DNA from: Trichobilharzia szidati | Lineage: Eukaryota > Platyhelminthes > Trematoda > Strigeidida > Schistosomatidae | Assembly (NCBI GenBank): GCA_944472155.2 | Contig: OX235279.1 | Coordinates: 118,970,110-119,034,109 of the forward strand | Length of the DNA: 64,000 bases | Direction: 5' to 3' | In this document: positions 37,601 through 47,869 of the stretch, piece by piece | Numbering within the stretch: position 1 is the stretch's first letter | How the letters are laid out: each line of letters starts with the position of its first letter | Made by a program: the position numbers and the translations under genes | The notes under the pieces: generated by a model | The model's database searches: none | Told to the model about the DNA's origin: nothing | Seen by the model: only the letters and a program-made list of their open reading frames with translations

Positions 37601-37939
37601 TTAGAGGCTGACGGTATTGACTTTCGCGAATTGTATGGAGTATACTGACGCAAGATCTTATACAAACAACTTCTATAGTATTCGTTTCTCGTGTTCCAAA
37701 GATAAAGCAAAAGGCAAGATTGATCGTCCAAAGTACGAGATACATTTCGGGACCAAATCGCGGGCTGAAGTGAATGCTAGTGATCGTGCACGCACGTGAC
37801 ACGACGGAGTACCAAATGGCATGGATGCTTGACCGGAAGCCTTCAGCTAAACAAGTCGACTTAAACAGTGAGGGTTAGCATCCAATGTTCAGTGATGATT
37901 GCTGTGGTCAATAATTTTGGGGAATTATTTACCACTACA
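37601..37939 (-). repeat. 5' LTR of gypsy element B
   Basis: Partner of the LTR at 32730-33068. On the minus strand it starts TGTAGTGGTAAATAATTCC and ends CAGCCTCTAAA. One base then precedes the primer-binding site TGGTGAGCCCAACCGC at 37598-37583. It should hold the element promoter. Confidence 0.88.
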
Positions 37940-38025
37940 CGTTATTCAGCATTTGAAAATTTCAGCCGTTATGCGTTAGTCGGAAATATTACGGGAACAT
38001 TATAATTGTAGCAAAAAGAGGTTGG
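37940..38025. other. Short spacer between gypsy B and the next LINE
   Basis: Eighty-six bases of unique-looking sequence. If gypsy B inserted into relic A, this could be its continuation, but no RNase H or integrase sequence is recognisable. Confidence 0.3.
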
Positions 38026-38311
38026 AATATAATAATAATGGCTTTATTCCAAACAGTATTTGTGGTACAGGTATGGAATTTTCAGCGTTCATTACAATAT
38101 TGCATCTAATTACCTCATAAATTTTATAAGGATTTAAAAATATAAAGCAACAACAACAAAAAGAGAAATAAAAGAAATAAAAAAGAACAGCAATGCATTC
38201 ACATATTTAAACAATGCTCCACAGGATATGATATATAAGATTGGTCTGTAATAGAATATATGAGCAACAATATAATAGTAACAAAGAAAGGAGAACAAAA
38301 GCTAATGGGAA

Positions 38312-39823
38312 CTATTTGTTAGAGTGCCGCAGTAAGTTGATCGTGTCGTGCCTAACAGTTTTCTCATCACATAACAGCTGTGCCAGATAAGGTATTGTGG
38401 AGTTTATATACTTGGTAGTCCTGGCATATAGCTTCCTATAGTTGCTTCTAGTTCTACCAGATGAAATGCAAGGAGAGAGCTGCGTATGGAGAGGGTGTTC
38501 GGGGTCTGACAATATAGAATTCGCTAGTTTCTTACATGATATTATATGTCTATCCACAATTGTGTTAACCAGTTGGTTTAACGAAATCCCACTTGTCCTA
38601 CTAACAGCTTTTAGTGCCCTACGCAGCGAAGCAAAGTCTTTCTTAAGTAGTCCAGGGAAGATTAATGGGGAGCAGTAAAGAGGGATGGGTAGAATACAGG
38701 AATTGACAAACTGAGAAAGCAAAGACTGCTTTATACCAGACTGCCTAAACTTCCTAACGTAGAACGTTAAGCGAAACAGCTTTCTAGTCACTAACAAGAT
38801 GTGAGAGGACCAGGAAAGATCGGAGGAAATATTCAGTCCAAGGTACTTGACATTAGATGTAGTTTCAACCTCTATGCCGTCAATGATAGTGGGACCATGT
38901 GAGCTAGCTAGTTGTTGAAGGTCACTTTTTCGTCTGAAAGTGAAATTTACTACCTGACATTTAGACGGATTCAGCTTAAGACCGTTTGAAGAGGACCACT
39001 GACTAATTTCCGAGAGAAAGTTATTTAATATGGAACAGTCTGACTGAGAGTTGACAGGCATGGAGACAGAGAGGTCATCAGCATACTTGACAAAATTTGC
39101 TACATCAGAATGGGGCAAGTCATGTAAGAAAAAAGAAAACAGAAAAGGAGAAAGAACAGCACCTTGAGGAACACCAGCTAAAGTAAGTGAGGTAGTGGAG
39201 GACTTTCCATTGTAGACAGTGTACTGCTTCCTATCAGAAAAGTAGGAATACAACCACTTATTTATCCAGCTCTCACTCTGTGTTGCAGCAAGCTTACTTA
39301 ACAAGAGAGACCTAGGTACAGAGTCAAATGCAGATGTGTAATCAAGGAAGGCACACCGAACATATTTGGCTCCTCTATCTAAACTAGAGACTATATTATG
39401 ATATAGAACTACAGCGGCATCTATGGTACACCTACTATGTTTATAGGCAAACTGGTTGGGGTCGTTAAAAGGCTTTAAAGAGGGTTCAAGATTAAGTAAA
39501 ATAAGTCTTTCCATAACTTTTAAAAAAGGTGAGGTAATAGCAATGGGTCTAAACTTGACAGTAGGTCCACTTGTTGATTTGGGCACTGGAACAACCTTGA
39601 TATTTTTCCATGAGTCAGGAATAATACTTTTGGAAAAAGATTCATTGAAAATGTCGGTTAATGGGTAACATAAGATGTCAGCACACTTCTTAAGGATAAC
39701 AGCAGGAACTCCATCAGGACCAAGGGACTGGGTAGGTTTGAGAGATTGAAGACACTTGAGGACATCATTCGTGTTAAAACATGAGAAGCAGTCATTATTT
39801 ATACTATTAGATTTGGGAATCAT
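38312..39823 (-). CDS. LINE ORF2 C-terminal half: reverse transcriptase
   Basis: 503 residues, uninterrupted. RT blocks: QSLGPDGVPAVILKKCADIL, PDSWKNIKVVPVPKSTSGP, FRPIAITSPFLKVMERLIL, QFAYKHSRCTIDAAVVLYHN, CAFLDYTSAFDSVPR (catalytic Asp), LAGVPQGAVLSPFLF and FVKYADDLSVSMP (YADD). The thumb and C-terminus follow: NVKYLGLNISSDLSWSSHI and LPIPLYCSPLIFPGLLKKDF. The sequence is in frame with the endonuclease half, from which it is separated only by the homopolymer and one TAA. By motif it belongs to the Jockey/CR1 group. All RT catalytic residues are kept. Confidence 0.87.
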   Translation of the reverse strand: MIPKSNSINNDCFSCFNTNDVLKCLQSLKPTQSLGPDGVPAVILKKCADILCYPLTDIFNESFSKSIIPDSWKNIKVVPVPKSTSGPTVKFRPIAITSPFLKVMERLILLNLEPSLKPFNDPNQFAYKHSRCTIDAAVVLYHNIVSSLDRGAKYVRCAFLDYTSAFDSVPRSLLLSKLAATQSESWINKWLYSYFSDRKQYTVYNGKSSTTSLTLAGVPQGAVLSPFLFSFFLHDLPHSDVANFVKYADDLSVSMPVNSQSDCSILNNFLSEISQWSSSNGLKLNPSKCQVVNFTFRRKSDLQQLASSHGPTIIDGIEVETTSNVKYLGLNISSDLSWSSHILLVTRKLFRLTFYVRKFRQSGIKQSLLSQFVNSCILPIPLYCSPLIFPGLLKKDFASLRRALKAVSRTSGISLNQLVNTIVDRHIISCKKLANSILSDPEHPLHTQLSPCISSGRTRSNYRKLYARTTKYINSTIPYLAQLLCDEKTVRHDTINLLRHSNK

Positions 39824-39849
39824 AACATCTGCAGGGATACATATGAAGG

Positions 39850-39850
<1 letters not shown>

Positions 39851-39887
<37 letters not shown>

Positions 39888-41116
39888 ATTATTTGCTTAC
39901 CACCTGTGATTTCCTTTAATAGCTTCCACATATTAGATGAGGATTTACATGAAAGAAACTTCTGGTTATAGAGAGCATTTAATCTTTGTAATTCGGCTTT
40001 AATTAAAGTGTTCATTCTCTTAACGCCAGATTTATTTCTCATTTTGTACAACCTCTCTTTTTCACGGCGAAGCTTTTTGAGTTGAGAAGAGGCGAAACGG
40101 TCGAACTTTAAGAAGATTGTCTCTTTTGGACAACAAACATCAAGACAGAAATTGAGATAATGTGTTATGTTACTAATTGTGTTGTCAAGAGCTTGTTCAG
40201 TTAACAGGTCCCAGTTTGTGTCTTTTAACATTGTCCTTAGATTCTGTATGTTGTCATGTGAATAACATCTGTGTTGTGTTTTCTTTCCAAGGTGGGAGAA
40301 GACCCTTTTGTGCAGCTTTCCATATACCTTGGGCAATACTCTTATGATGCAGTGATCAGAGTTAAGTAGTGGGGCTCTTTTCCGAGCTTCAAATATTCTA
40401 ATGTCATTTGCGAACACAAGATCTAGAATATTATCCATTCGAGTCGGGAAGTTGACAATGTTATCATGACCAAGTGAAATAAGGAGACTGTGATCACTAG
40501 AATTGAAATCTCCAGTAACTATAGACAAGGCGTTTCCGAAGGAGGTGGCAGCAAAGGAGGTAAATTCATCAGCAAATAAAGACAATTCAGTGGAATTGCA
40601 TCCAGGCGCAATATAAATGTTCGAGATGTATATGTAGTTATATTTTGACAAATGCTTAGGTCGACATTTGACGGTGAGGCAGTCAATGTTGTCACTAGAG
40701 AATTTGAAGCATACTTTATTAGATGTACACCATTGTGAATTTATGAAGATGGCGACACCGCCACCACGTTTCTTCCTAGAACTACATCGATCTTGTCTGA
40801 ATAGTTTGAAATCATGCAAATACACTAGATTGTCATCATATAGATCATGTAGCCATGTTTCTTGAAGTGATATGATCCCAGTATTTCGATATATAATGGA
40901 AGACACAAGTGATTGAAGACAGTTAATCTTGGCTGGCAGGGAGCGACAGTTAGTACTCATGATTGCAGGAACAGTCATAAATTGAATAGGGGTGTTTTTT
41001 AAGGCTCTTTGCCACCCGGCATGATGCTTTTTCTTGTCTTTATTATGGGATTTCCGATCAGTAGGTTTTAAGGATATTAAATACTCACGAGAATAAATAA
41101 TCCGATTAGAGGACAT
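39851..41116 (-). CDS. LINE ORF2 N-terminal half: APE-type endonuclease
   Basis: 421 residues. Endonuclease motifs in order: MSTNCRSLPAKINCLQSL, GIISLQETWLHDL (catalytic Glu), RKKRGGGVAIFINS, YIAPGC (the usual Y-P), IVTGDFNSSDHSLL (GDFN), NILDLVFAND and LLNSDHCIIRV (SDH with catalytic His). All key residues are present. A linker with FLKFDRFASSQLKKLRREK leads towards the RT. The frame ends in eleven Phe codons from the homopolymer and TAA. The nuclease nicks target DNA to prime reverse transcription. With a different homopolymer length this frame could read on into the RT. Confidence 0.85.
39853..39886. repeat. 34-nt poly-A (plus strand) inside LINE ORF2
   Basis: An uninterrupted run of 34 A between the endonuclease and RT halves of the minus-strand LINE at 38-41.8 kb. 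It reads as poly-Phe and ends in a TAA. Real slippage or an assembly artefact are both possible. Confidence 0.97.
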
Positions 41117-41133
41117 ATTAGAATAAAATTTAA

Positions 41134-41343
41134 TTATTTAAAATAAATTGGAAATGAGCAATTAGATGCAATATGATTTGTAATGATTAAGGTATTTGGT
41201 AGCCCAGGATTTAAGCAGGCCGCCAAGGTCGCTGTGTAAGCGGAGATTTCTGAACTTATAAGCGAAGAGAAGAGATTCCAGTCCACCCTTAAGGTTTTCT
41301 TTATCTGAACGACATAATCATTATTCTTCCGAAATTTTGACAT
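41134..41343 (-). CDS. Small frame upstream of LINE ORF2
   Basis: 69 residues starting MSKFRKNNDYVVQIKKTL and ending at a TAA 17 nt before the ORF2 ATG. No domain is recognised. Its place between the GC-rich leader and ORF2 suggests an upstream ORF or a remnant of ORF1. It may also be a chance frame. Confidence 0.4.
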   Translation of the reverse strand: MSKFRKNNDYVVQIKKTLRVDWNLFSSLISSEISAYTATLAACLNPGLPNTLIITNHIASNCSFPIYFK

Positions 41344-41349
41344 TTTAGA

Positions 41350-42131
41350 TGATCCTCATTCTTCTCAACTAGGAGCTGATAAAATGAAGCCATTGGCGCG
41401 CCTAACATGCTGGTGACCGGAAATCGATGCTGACATTAGCAAAAGATCAAAATGCTGTTCCAATTGTTTGCATAAAATGTCCTACACATACAAAGCAGCT
41501 TCGCAACGACTTTTATTCCTATGTTTTCTGTGATTTACCCGTGAGTGGCGGCCTAAAATCATATCAAATTATATGTCCACCGAAAAAAAGGAATCCAGTG
41601 AAAATCGTGGTTGTTAGGGGAGATTGAAAAGAACTCAACCTTGGACCGCGCGCAAGGAACGAATCGGTTGCTCTCTCTCCGGCGGCTCGCTCAGCACATC
41701 TGCCGACCAACTCTGTCTCGCACTGATTGACACATCCACATCAAGAGCTTAGCTCCTATCTGCTTTTCTCTACGCGGAGACCTCCGACGGTTGACAGCTC
41801 TAAAGTGTAGTGGAGGATTTGTATAATCAAGAAAAGGACAATTACATTCCGATAATTTCGTACGTCTATAATTTGTGTATTTTGTGACTATTATAGTTTT
41901 TCTTCAAATAACCTCAGTTACTTTTTTGTATATTAACTTAAGTGAACTGAATATCTTATATATACGTATTTGTTAGTACCTGTTCTGTCCTTTTAATTGT
42001 TTATATAGACTTACTTAGCTGCTAGGTCCACTACACGTGTCATATTCAAATTCTGCAGCTGTATGATTAATAAGTAAATAATTTCAATATTTTCCTAATG
42101 GACAATAATTAAATTGCTCGAAGTTTTATGT
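41350..42131. promoter_or_regulatory. GC-richer leader of the LINE and flanking sequence
   Basis: 41640-41830 stands out in base composition from its AT-rich surroundings, with GCGCGC, CTCTCTCTCCGGCGGC and CGGAGACCTCCGACGG. It lies at the expected 5' end of the minus-strand LINE, where Jockey/CR1-type elements carry an internal promoter. The promoter reading is inference. From 41.83 to 42.13 kb I see nothing recognisable. Confidence 0.4.
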
Positions 42132-42199
42132 AGTTTAGTAGAACGGCACCATAATTAGCTCCCAGGATAGACGTCTGGATCACTGGAAAGAACACTATG

Positions 42200-43496
42200 A
42201 GGAGCAGTTTAATTGGCCCACAGCCACACTTAACCTGCCGAACATCCAACACCTCCCTGAATGGGATATAAACACAGGTCCTCCTTCCTTAACTGAGGTT
42301 ACTAAAGCTGTCACTAATCTGAAGCAAGGCAAAGCAGCGGGACCTGATTTATTGACTCCAGAGGTATTTAAGTACGGTGGAGACAGTTTACTGTCTGCGT
42401 TAACTGAGGTACTATGCAGCGTCTGGGAATCACAGGAAGTCCCATCGGGTTGGTGTAAGTCACTGATCATCCCGATATACAAGAAGGGAGACAAGTCTTC
42501 TTGTGATAATCACAGAGGGATTAGCTTGACTAATATAGTATCTAAAATCCTAGGCTCAATAATACTGCGTAGACTAAGTGGTGCTCGGGAGGCACAAACA
42601 CGAGAAAACCAGGCAGATTGTAGGCCAGGAAGAGGGTCTATTGATCATATCTTCACCCTTCGACAGATTCTAGAACATAGGCATTCCTACCGGCGTCCGA
42701 CAATCAATATATTTCTTGACCTAAAGGCGGAATTCGATTCTGTCGACCGAGAGGTTCTCTGGCGATGCTTGGCTGTGTAGGGAAAGCCGAGGAAATACAT
42801 TGCACTGATTAAGGCACTCTACTCGTACTCATGCAGCCAGGTGAGGGCCTATGGCGAGTTTTCATCTGAAGTGGTGACGACTAATGGCGTCCGTCAAGGA
42901 TGCCCATTATCCCCATTTCTATTCAATTTCATCATAGATGTACTAATGGACTTAACTCTAACTCACTTCAGAGACTCAGGGATTGACTTGCTACCAGGGA
43001 ATAATCTCGTCAACTTAGAATATGCGGACGATAAAGTCCTTCTGGGCGAGGACGCTGACAAAACGCAGAGTTTACTGAACACCTTGAGCAACAATCTTCG
43101 TATGTTTGGCATGCGATTCGCCCCTGTAAAATGTGAGATGATGCTGCAGGATTGGACTTCACAGACCCCTAGATTAGAAACAGGGAGTCAAGTGGTAGAG
43201 CACGTTGACCACTTCACTTACTTGGGAAGTACCATCAGTCCCAACGGGTTGATCTCAGACGAAATATCAGCACGAACACGGAGGGCTAGTTTCGCATATG
43301 CCAGTTTACGCCGTCTCTGGCGTAGACGTGACATCCGACTGTCGAAAAAAGGGCGTGTGTACTGCTCACCAGCTCACTCTGTCCTCCTTTATGACTGTGA
43401 GACATGGCCATTGAGAGCAGAAGACATGAAAAGATTATCTGTGTTCGATCATAGGTGTCTGCGTTCTATCTCCCGCGTGAAGTGGTATAATAAGGT
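42200..43496 (+). pseudogene. LINE reverse transcriptase, first part
   Basis: RT motifs: KQGKAAGPDLLTPEVFKYGG, VPSGWCKSLIIPIYKKGDKS, NHRGISLTNIVSKILGS, GRGSIDHIFTLRQILEHRH, NIFLDLKAEFDSVDRE (first catalytic Asp), in-frame TAG at 42778-42780, VRQGCPLSPFLFNFIIDVLM, NLEYADDKVLLGED (YADD), then FTYLGSTISPNGLISDE and HRCLRSISRVKWYN. Apart from the one TAG, the frame is the same from 42352 to the gypsy C insertion. The active-site residues are intact. Confidence 0.85.
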
Positions 43497-43769
43497 TGTG
43501 GTGGGAGCTGTCTACTAGCCAATTGGTTGACAGTAATTGAGGTCAATGTTAGAACAAGGTCAAGATGGACAGGCGGATACAGTTAACATATAGATGAACT
43601 GACACAGCCACAAGAGATGCAAGGTTAACTTTCTGTGAGAAACAACCAATCAACAGACTGTATTTTATACTAACATTAACCTACAATAATGTACATCAAA
43701 ATCTATAAGTACGTGTTGATTTTCTGTAATAAAGGTTCTGTTGCCTGGCCCTTGTCTTCTGTTGTTACA
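43497..43769 (+). repeat. 5' LTR of gypsy element C
   Basis: 273 bp, TGTGGTGGGAGC to GTTGTTACA, preceded by AGGT. Includes an AATAAA at about 43730 (GTAATAAAGG) that could be the polyadenylation signal. It is identical to the second half of the 3' LTR except for about one base over the last 240. Confidence 0.9.
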
Positions 43770-45413
43770 TTTGGTGCCGCTGCCTGTCGCGAAGTGAAAG
43801 TCCCATGGACTGCAGCTTTTGAAGAAGGAGACATATGGATCTTCTTGAGTGACTTCGAAGCTATTGCAGAGTTGAATGGCGTGCAAGGGCCATCAGGGAA
43901 GACAGTTGTACCTGCAACGCTACTGAGAGGCCGGGCGAAGGCAGCATATGATAGTGCGAGGCAAACAGAGGGGAAAGCAACTTGGAAGTCAGTGGTTGAA
44001 CGCTTGAAGCAGGAGTTTGACAGCCCAATGGACAGAGAGCGGGCAATGCAGCAGTTTCGCACCATGAAGCTGGGAGTTGACGGTGATCCTCTCGTATTGG
44101 CGCTGACCTTGACAAGCCTACTTCGTCGCGCTCTACCAACACCGGACGAAGATGCTGAGGCACAAATGTCGGCGTCCCAGTTTATGGAGAGTGTTCCAGA
44201 ACACATATCCCAACAGCTACATCTGGTTAACGCCATACAGCCACTGGACATCGGGGAGCTTGCGAAGGTGACCAGACAACTGTTGAGTAAGACGGTTGCA
44301 GCGGTAGAGCCACCGAAATCCGAGCAGTGTGAGAAACAAATCGAAGAGTTGCAGCGTGAAGTGGCCGCTCTGAGACTGAGCGCGCGGAGAGACCGGTGTT
44401 TCTCATGTGGCAAACTGGGGCACTGGAGAGACCGCTGCCCGGAAAGACGACACAGAAGAATTTTTAAAAGATATACTGTGTCTTCTTCCTGTGTTCCGAG
44501 ACTTGAGGTAATAGGGGCGATGGAGAAGGGGGGAATATATTCGAAGTTACGGGTAAATGATCGTGAGTTGGTGTGTTTAATCGACACAGGAGCTGCAGTC
44601 TCACTCGTAGATAGGAGTCTATGTGAGAGTATAAGACCGTGTTCGTTGACAGTGCAGACAGTAGGCGGTCACGTGTTAAGAATCGCGGGAGTTTCAGACT
44701 GCAGGGTTAGAATTGGAGAGGATTGCGTGACGTTCCCATTCCTGGTTGTACCTGAATTGCGCCGAACAATCCTTGGGGCCGACTTTTTGCGAGAAGTGGA
44801 TGCAGTGATTAACATGAAGAAAAGGGTTGTCGTTACGAAGTACGGGTGTTTTAGCATGCACGAGAATAGTGAGGTAGCAGGGATTGCAGCATCGGAAGTC
44901 CGAAGTATAGCAAAGTTACTCAGCAAATACAACCATCTTTTCACTGGAGAGGGAGATCCGTACGGCTACTGTGATAAAGTGAACAACGAAATCCCAGTGA
45001 CAAGCGTGAAAGGGAGACCATGTGTTACCCGAAGAGTCCCGTGTCATTTAGAAAGCGAGATTGCAAGACAGGTTGAAGAGATGTTGAGGGATGACATTGT
45101 TGAAGAAGCCGATAGCCCGTATAGTTCTCCAGTGCTATTGGTGAAGAAAAGCAACGGGAAATACGGATTTTGTGTTGATTTCAGACAATTGAACAGTATA
45201 ACAGGGCTTAGACCATGTGCAATGCCAACAATAGCAGAAACTTTAGATCACCTGCACAGTGCGAAGCTGTTCACAGTCTTAGATCTGCGATCGGGGTACT
45301 GGCAACTGCATATAGAACGAGGAGATAGAGATAAGACGGCGTTCTTTGTGGGACAAAAACAGTATCGTTCAAACGCATGCCTTTCGGATTGGCAGGTGCT
45401 CCGTTTACATTGA
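43770..45413 (+). pseudogene. Gypsy C gag, protease and first part of RT
   Basis: One frame runs from inside the 5' LTR to 45413. Gag: VPWTAAFEEGDIWIFLSDFE, then FDSPMDRERAMQQFRTMKLG. Zinc knuckle CFSCGKLGHWRDRC (CCHC). Protease: VCLIDTGAAVSLVD (DTG) and TILGADFL. RT start: VEEADSPYSSPVLLVKKSNG, GFCVDFRQLNSITG and FTVLDLRSGYWQLHI (first catalytic Asp). The frame ends after a one-base loss near 45366, just before the MPFGL box, which continues in the next frame at 45377. Gag and pol are fused without a frameshift. No in-frame ATG lies between the LTR and the first gag residues. Confidence 0.85.
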
Positions 45414-45884
45414 GACGATTAATGACGCTGCTACTTAAGAATTTGAGGAACGTCGAAGTTTATGGAGATGACCTAGTGATATACAGTACGAGCGAGACTG
45501 ACCACGTAGAGCATGTAGAGGCAGCTCTAGAACGCATCGAAGATTTCGGTCTACGCATCAACAAGGAGAAATCTCAGATTGCTAAGAAGAACGTTACGCT
45601 TTTGGGTCATAAGGTGGGAAATGGCGAGATAACACCGCTGCCGGAAAAAATCTTAACAATCAAGTCCAGTGAGCCCCCGAATTCGAAAAGGAAATTAAGA
45701 CAGCTTTTGGGGAGAGCGGCGTTCTACAGTCGATTCGTGAAAAGTTCCAACAAAGTAGCGGCTCCGCTCTACCGGCTATTAGGCAAGTCAAAGTTTGTCT
45801 GGTCCGAAGACTCGCAGAGAGTATTTGACCACATCAAACAGCTGATGGATCACCAGAGAATGACGCTGCGACTACCGGTACCGG
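45377..45884 (+). pseudogene. Gypsy C RT second part and start of RNase H, cut by a solo LTR
   Basis: Starts at MPFGLAGAPFTLRRLM. Catalytic box VEVYGDDLVIYS carries YGDD instead of the more usual YVDD or YIDD. It continues FGLRINKEKSQIAKKNVTLL and LLGRAAFYSRFV into the connection domain. At 45885 the solo LTR interrupts the frame, which resumes at 46204. Confidence 0.85.
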
Positions 45885-46203
45885 TGTAACAACAGAAGAC
45901 AAGGGCCAGGCAACAGATCAGTTTTATTACGAAAACCAACAGGTATTTATATGTATTTTACGTACATTAATAAGGCTCTGCCCGCAGAAAGAAGGCGGTC
46001 TTCTGATTGGTTGTTTGCAAACAAACGCAGTCTTCTGCTTTCTCGTTTTCGATATTTCTCGGAAATGCGAGCCACTTGTCTGAGAATCATATTTGTCCAC
46101 GTCTAGGTCAGCTGTGATCGGTTGTTGAATCAGCCTAGATTAATTTCCACCAATCAGCGTAGATCAATGTCTACCAATTGGCTAGCAGCTTGCTCTCACC
46201 ACA
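45885..46203 (-). mobile_element. Solo LTR of a gypsy C relative, inverted, with CCGG target duplication
   Basis: Plus strand starts TGTAACAACAGAAGACAAGG and ends TGCTCTCACCACA, the reverse complement of the gypsy C LTR ends. CCGG lies on both sides (45881-45884 and 46204-46207) as a 4-bp duplication. At 319 bp it has the same ends and parts of the body but clear differences inside, so it comes from a diverged member of the same family. Its internal element was lost by LTR recombination. It proves that the family inserted into one of its own copies. Confidence 0.9.
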
Positions 46204-46809
46204 CCGGGAGAGCCGTTCACAGTGTCTACGGAAGCTAGCGGTTACGGAATAGGTGTAGTACTTAGACAGGGTGACGGAGTCGTCGAGTACGCCAGCCATG
46301 TTTTAAGGCACACAGAACAGAAGTATTCAACAATCGAGAAGGAGTGTTTGGCGATTGTGTGGGCGCTAGACAAATGGAGACCCTATTTACTGGGTCAACG
46401 CTTCCACCTAGAGACTGATCATAAACCGTTGCAGTAGCTGAGAACCGCCAAAGACCCACATGGGAAGTTGTCACGATGGATGCTGCGCCTGCAAGAGTAC
46501 GATTTCACGATCTCTCATGTTCCAGGAGAGGAGAATGTGTTACCGGATATTTTATCTAGAACAGAAGAGGTAGAGTTACCGGAAATAGCATATGGTGTTA
46601 ATGCCTTAGAGCAGGACCCAGTAAGACTTGTCCAGATTCAAAGATCAGACGACACCTTGAAAACTGTCATACAAGTGATAACTAACGAAAAAAAGGTGAA
46701 TCGGCCCACAGCGAACCGTGAGCTAAATCTCCTACTCAAACAAAAAGACCGGCTAAGCTTGAGTGCCTGCGGAATGTTGACGTGGCGGAGGATGACGGAA
46801 GCCGCTTAG
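46204..46809 (+). pseudogene. Gypsy C RNase H and linker
   Basis: PFTVSTEASGYGIGVVLRQG is the RNase H start (normal TDAS changed to STEAS, losing the first catalytic Asp). Then KYSTIEKECLAIVWALDKWR (catalytic Glu region) and HLETDHKPLQ. An in-frame TAG at 46435-46437 follows. The frame then continues with LSRWMLRLQEYDFTISHVPG and NVLPDILSR. It ends at 46809 after a shift near 46790 into the integrase. Confidence 0.82.
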
Positions 46810-47625
46810 CAGTAATACCTCAGTGTCTACGCCAAGAGATGATACAGGAATGCCACCAACTAGCTCACACAGGTGTTGCCAGAACGAACAATCTCCTGCG
46901 AAAAAGCATGTACTGGCTAGGTATGAGAGAAGACGTCGAGAAGTACGTAACAGCGTGTGCGCAATGTCAGCTGATGAAAGGTGATCAGTACATACGACCG
47001 TCACCGCAGTCAATCCCAGTGACAGCAGTAGGCGACCTGTGGTCAGTAGATGTAATGGGACCTTTTCCACAAACATCCAATGGCAATCAATATCTTCTGG
47101 TCATGACAGAACATGCCACACGATGGCTAGACGCAGTCGCGATCCCTGATCAACGCGCAAAAACGGCCACAGAAGCAGTGGTGCGACATATCGTTGCAAA
47201 TCACGGTGTGCCAAAAGCGATATTGACAGACCAAGGTCCGTGTTTTGAAAGCGAAGAGTTTAAAGTTAGGTATCAAGAAAATTAGAACAACGCCATATCA
47301 TCCACAAACAAACGGACTGACGGAGAGAAATAACCGCACCCTGAAAGAGTGGCTCGCCACAAAGGACGGTAACTGGGAGACAGAGCTTCCATTGATTCTG
47401 CTAGCACATCGTGCGTCCGCGCAAGAAACGACGAAGAAAGCACCGTTTCAGTTGATGTATGGGAGGAATCCACGACTACCGATACATAACAAAACCTGGC
47501 CCCTCCACCAGCATTGGAGTATGACGAGATGGCGGACGGAAGCAGAAAGTGGACGCTGTGAAAGCCGAACTGAGGGTAATGGAGAAGTACCCCGCACTCG
47601 AGATCGGAGATCAAGTCAAATGTAG
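46782..47625 (+). pseudogene. Gypsy C integrase
   Basis: HHCC zinc domain: CHQLAHTGVARTNNLLRKSM and CAQCQLMKG. Catalytic core: LWSVDVMGPFPQTSNG (Asp 1), AILTDQGPCFESEEF (Asp 2), then after a frame change near 47275 RTTPYHPQTNGLTERNNRTL (Glu region). Then PFQLMYGRNPRLP. All three catalytic acids are visible but in two frames, so the enzyme is broken. Up to about 47830 a C-terminal tail (MDTRQGRGNCYQ, then APRRSSRLQ) is still discernible. Confidence 0.82.
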
Positions 47626-47869
47626 AGATAGGCGAAACACCGGTGGATACGCGCCAGGGTCGCGGAAACTGCTACCAAAGTGAGATGGACCATACACGGT
47701 CACCGCGAGACGGGGGCACGTATATATATACCATCAAAAATGCAAAGAAAGAGAAGCGGGTGAACATCAGCGAGCTCCAGAAATGGATAGAGCGAGACAA
47801 GCAAACGATGACGCTAGCACCAAGAAGATCAAGCCGACTTCAGTCCAAACTATTTGGCGGGGGGACGAG

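Larger units (their letters stand above)
32730..37939 (-). mobile_element. Ty3/gypsy LTR retrotransposon B (CsRn1-like), minus strand
   Basis: Two LTRs of about 339 bp (32730-33068 and 37601-37939) flank gag, protease, RT, RNase H and integrase frames, all on the minus strand. A primer-binding site TGGTGAGCCCAACCGC directly follows the 5' LTR (37598 downward); it resembles the tRNA-Trp type used by the CsRn1 group. The gag has a CHCC-type knuckle (CWYH...C...C), another CsRn1 feature. The LTRs differ at only a few positions by eye, yet gag and pol have stops and shifts, so the copy is young but defective. No clean target duplication was found. Confidence 0.85.
38026..41830 (-). mobile_element. 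CR1/Jockey-like LINE, nearly intact, split by a 34-nt homopolymer
   Basis: Minus strand: a GC-richer leader (about 41830-41640), a short frame (41343-41134), the endonuclease frame (41116-39851) and the RT frame (39823-38312), then a 3' UTR ending in GGAATAAAGCCATTATTATT. Endonuclease and RT are in the same frame. The only break is a run of 34 A on the plus strand (39853-39886), read as poly-Phe followed by a TAA. Otherwise no stops occur over about 2.8 kb. The 5' boundary is uncertain. This is the best-preserved LINE in the window. Confidence 0.82.

Noticed and set aside
37940..37950. Target duplication for gypsy B
   Set aside because: Minus-strand flanks AACG and AGCG are alike but not identical, and the exact LTR end is uncertain.
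43703..44587. 294-residue minus-strand ORF opposite gypsy C gag
   Set aside because: Shadow frame of the gag-pol ORF on the other strand; contains no motif.
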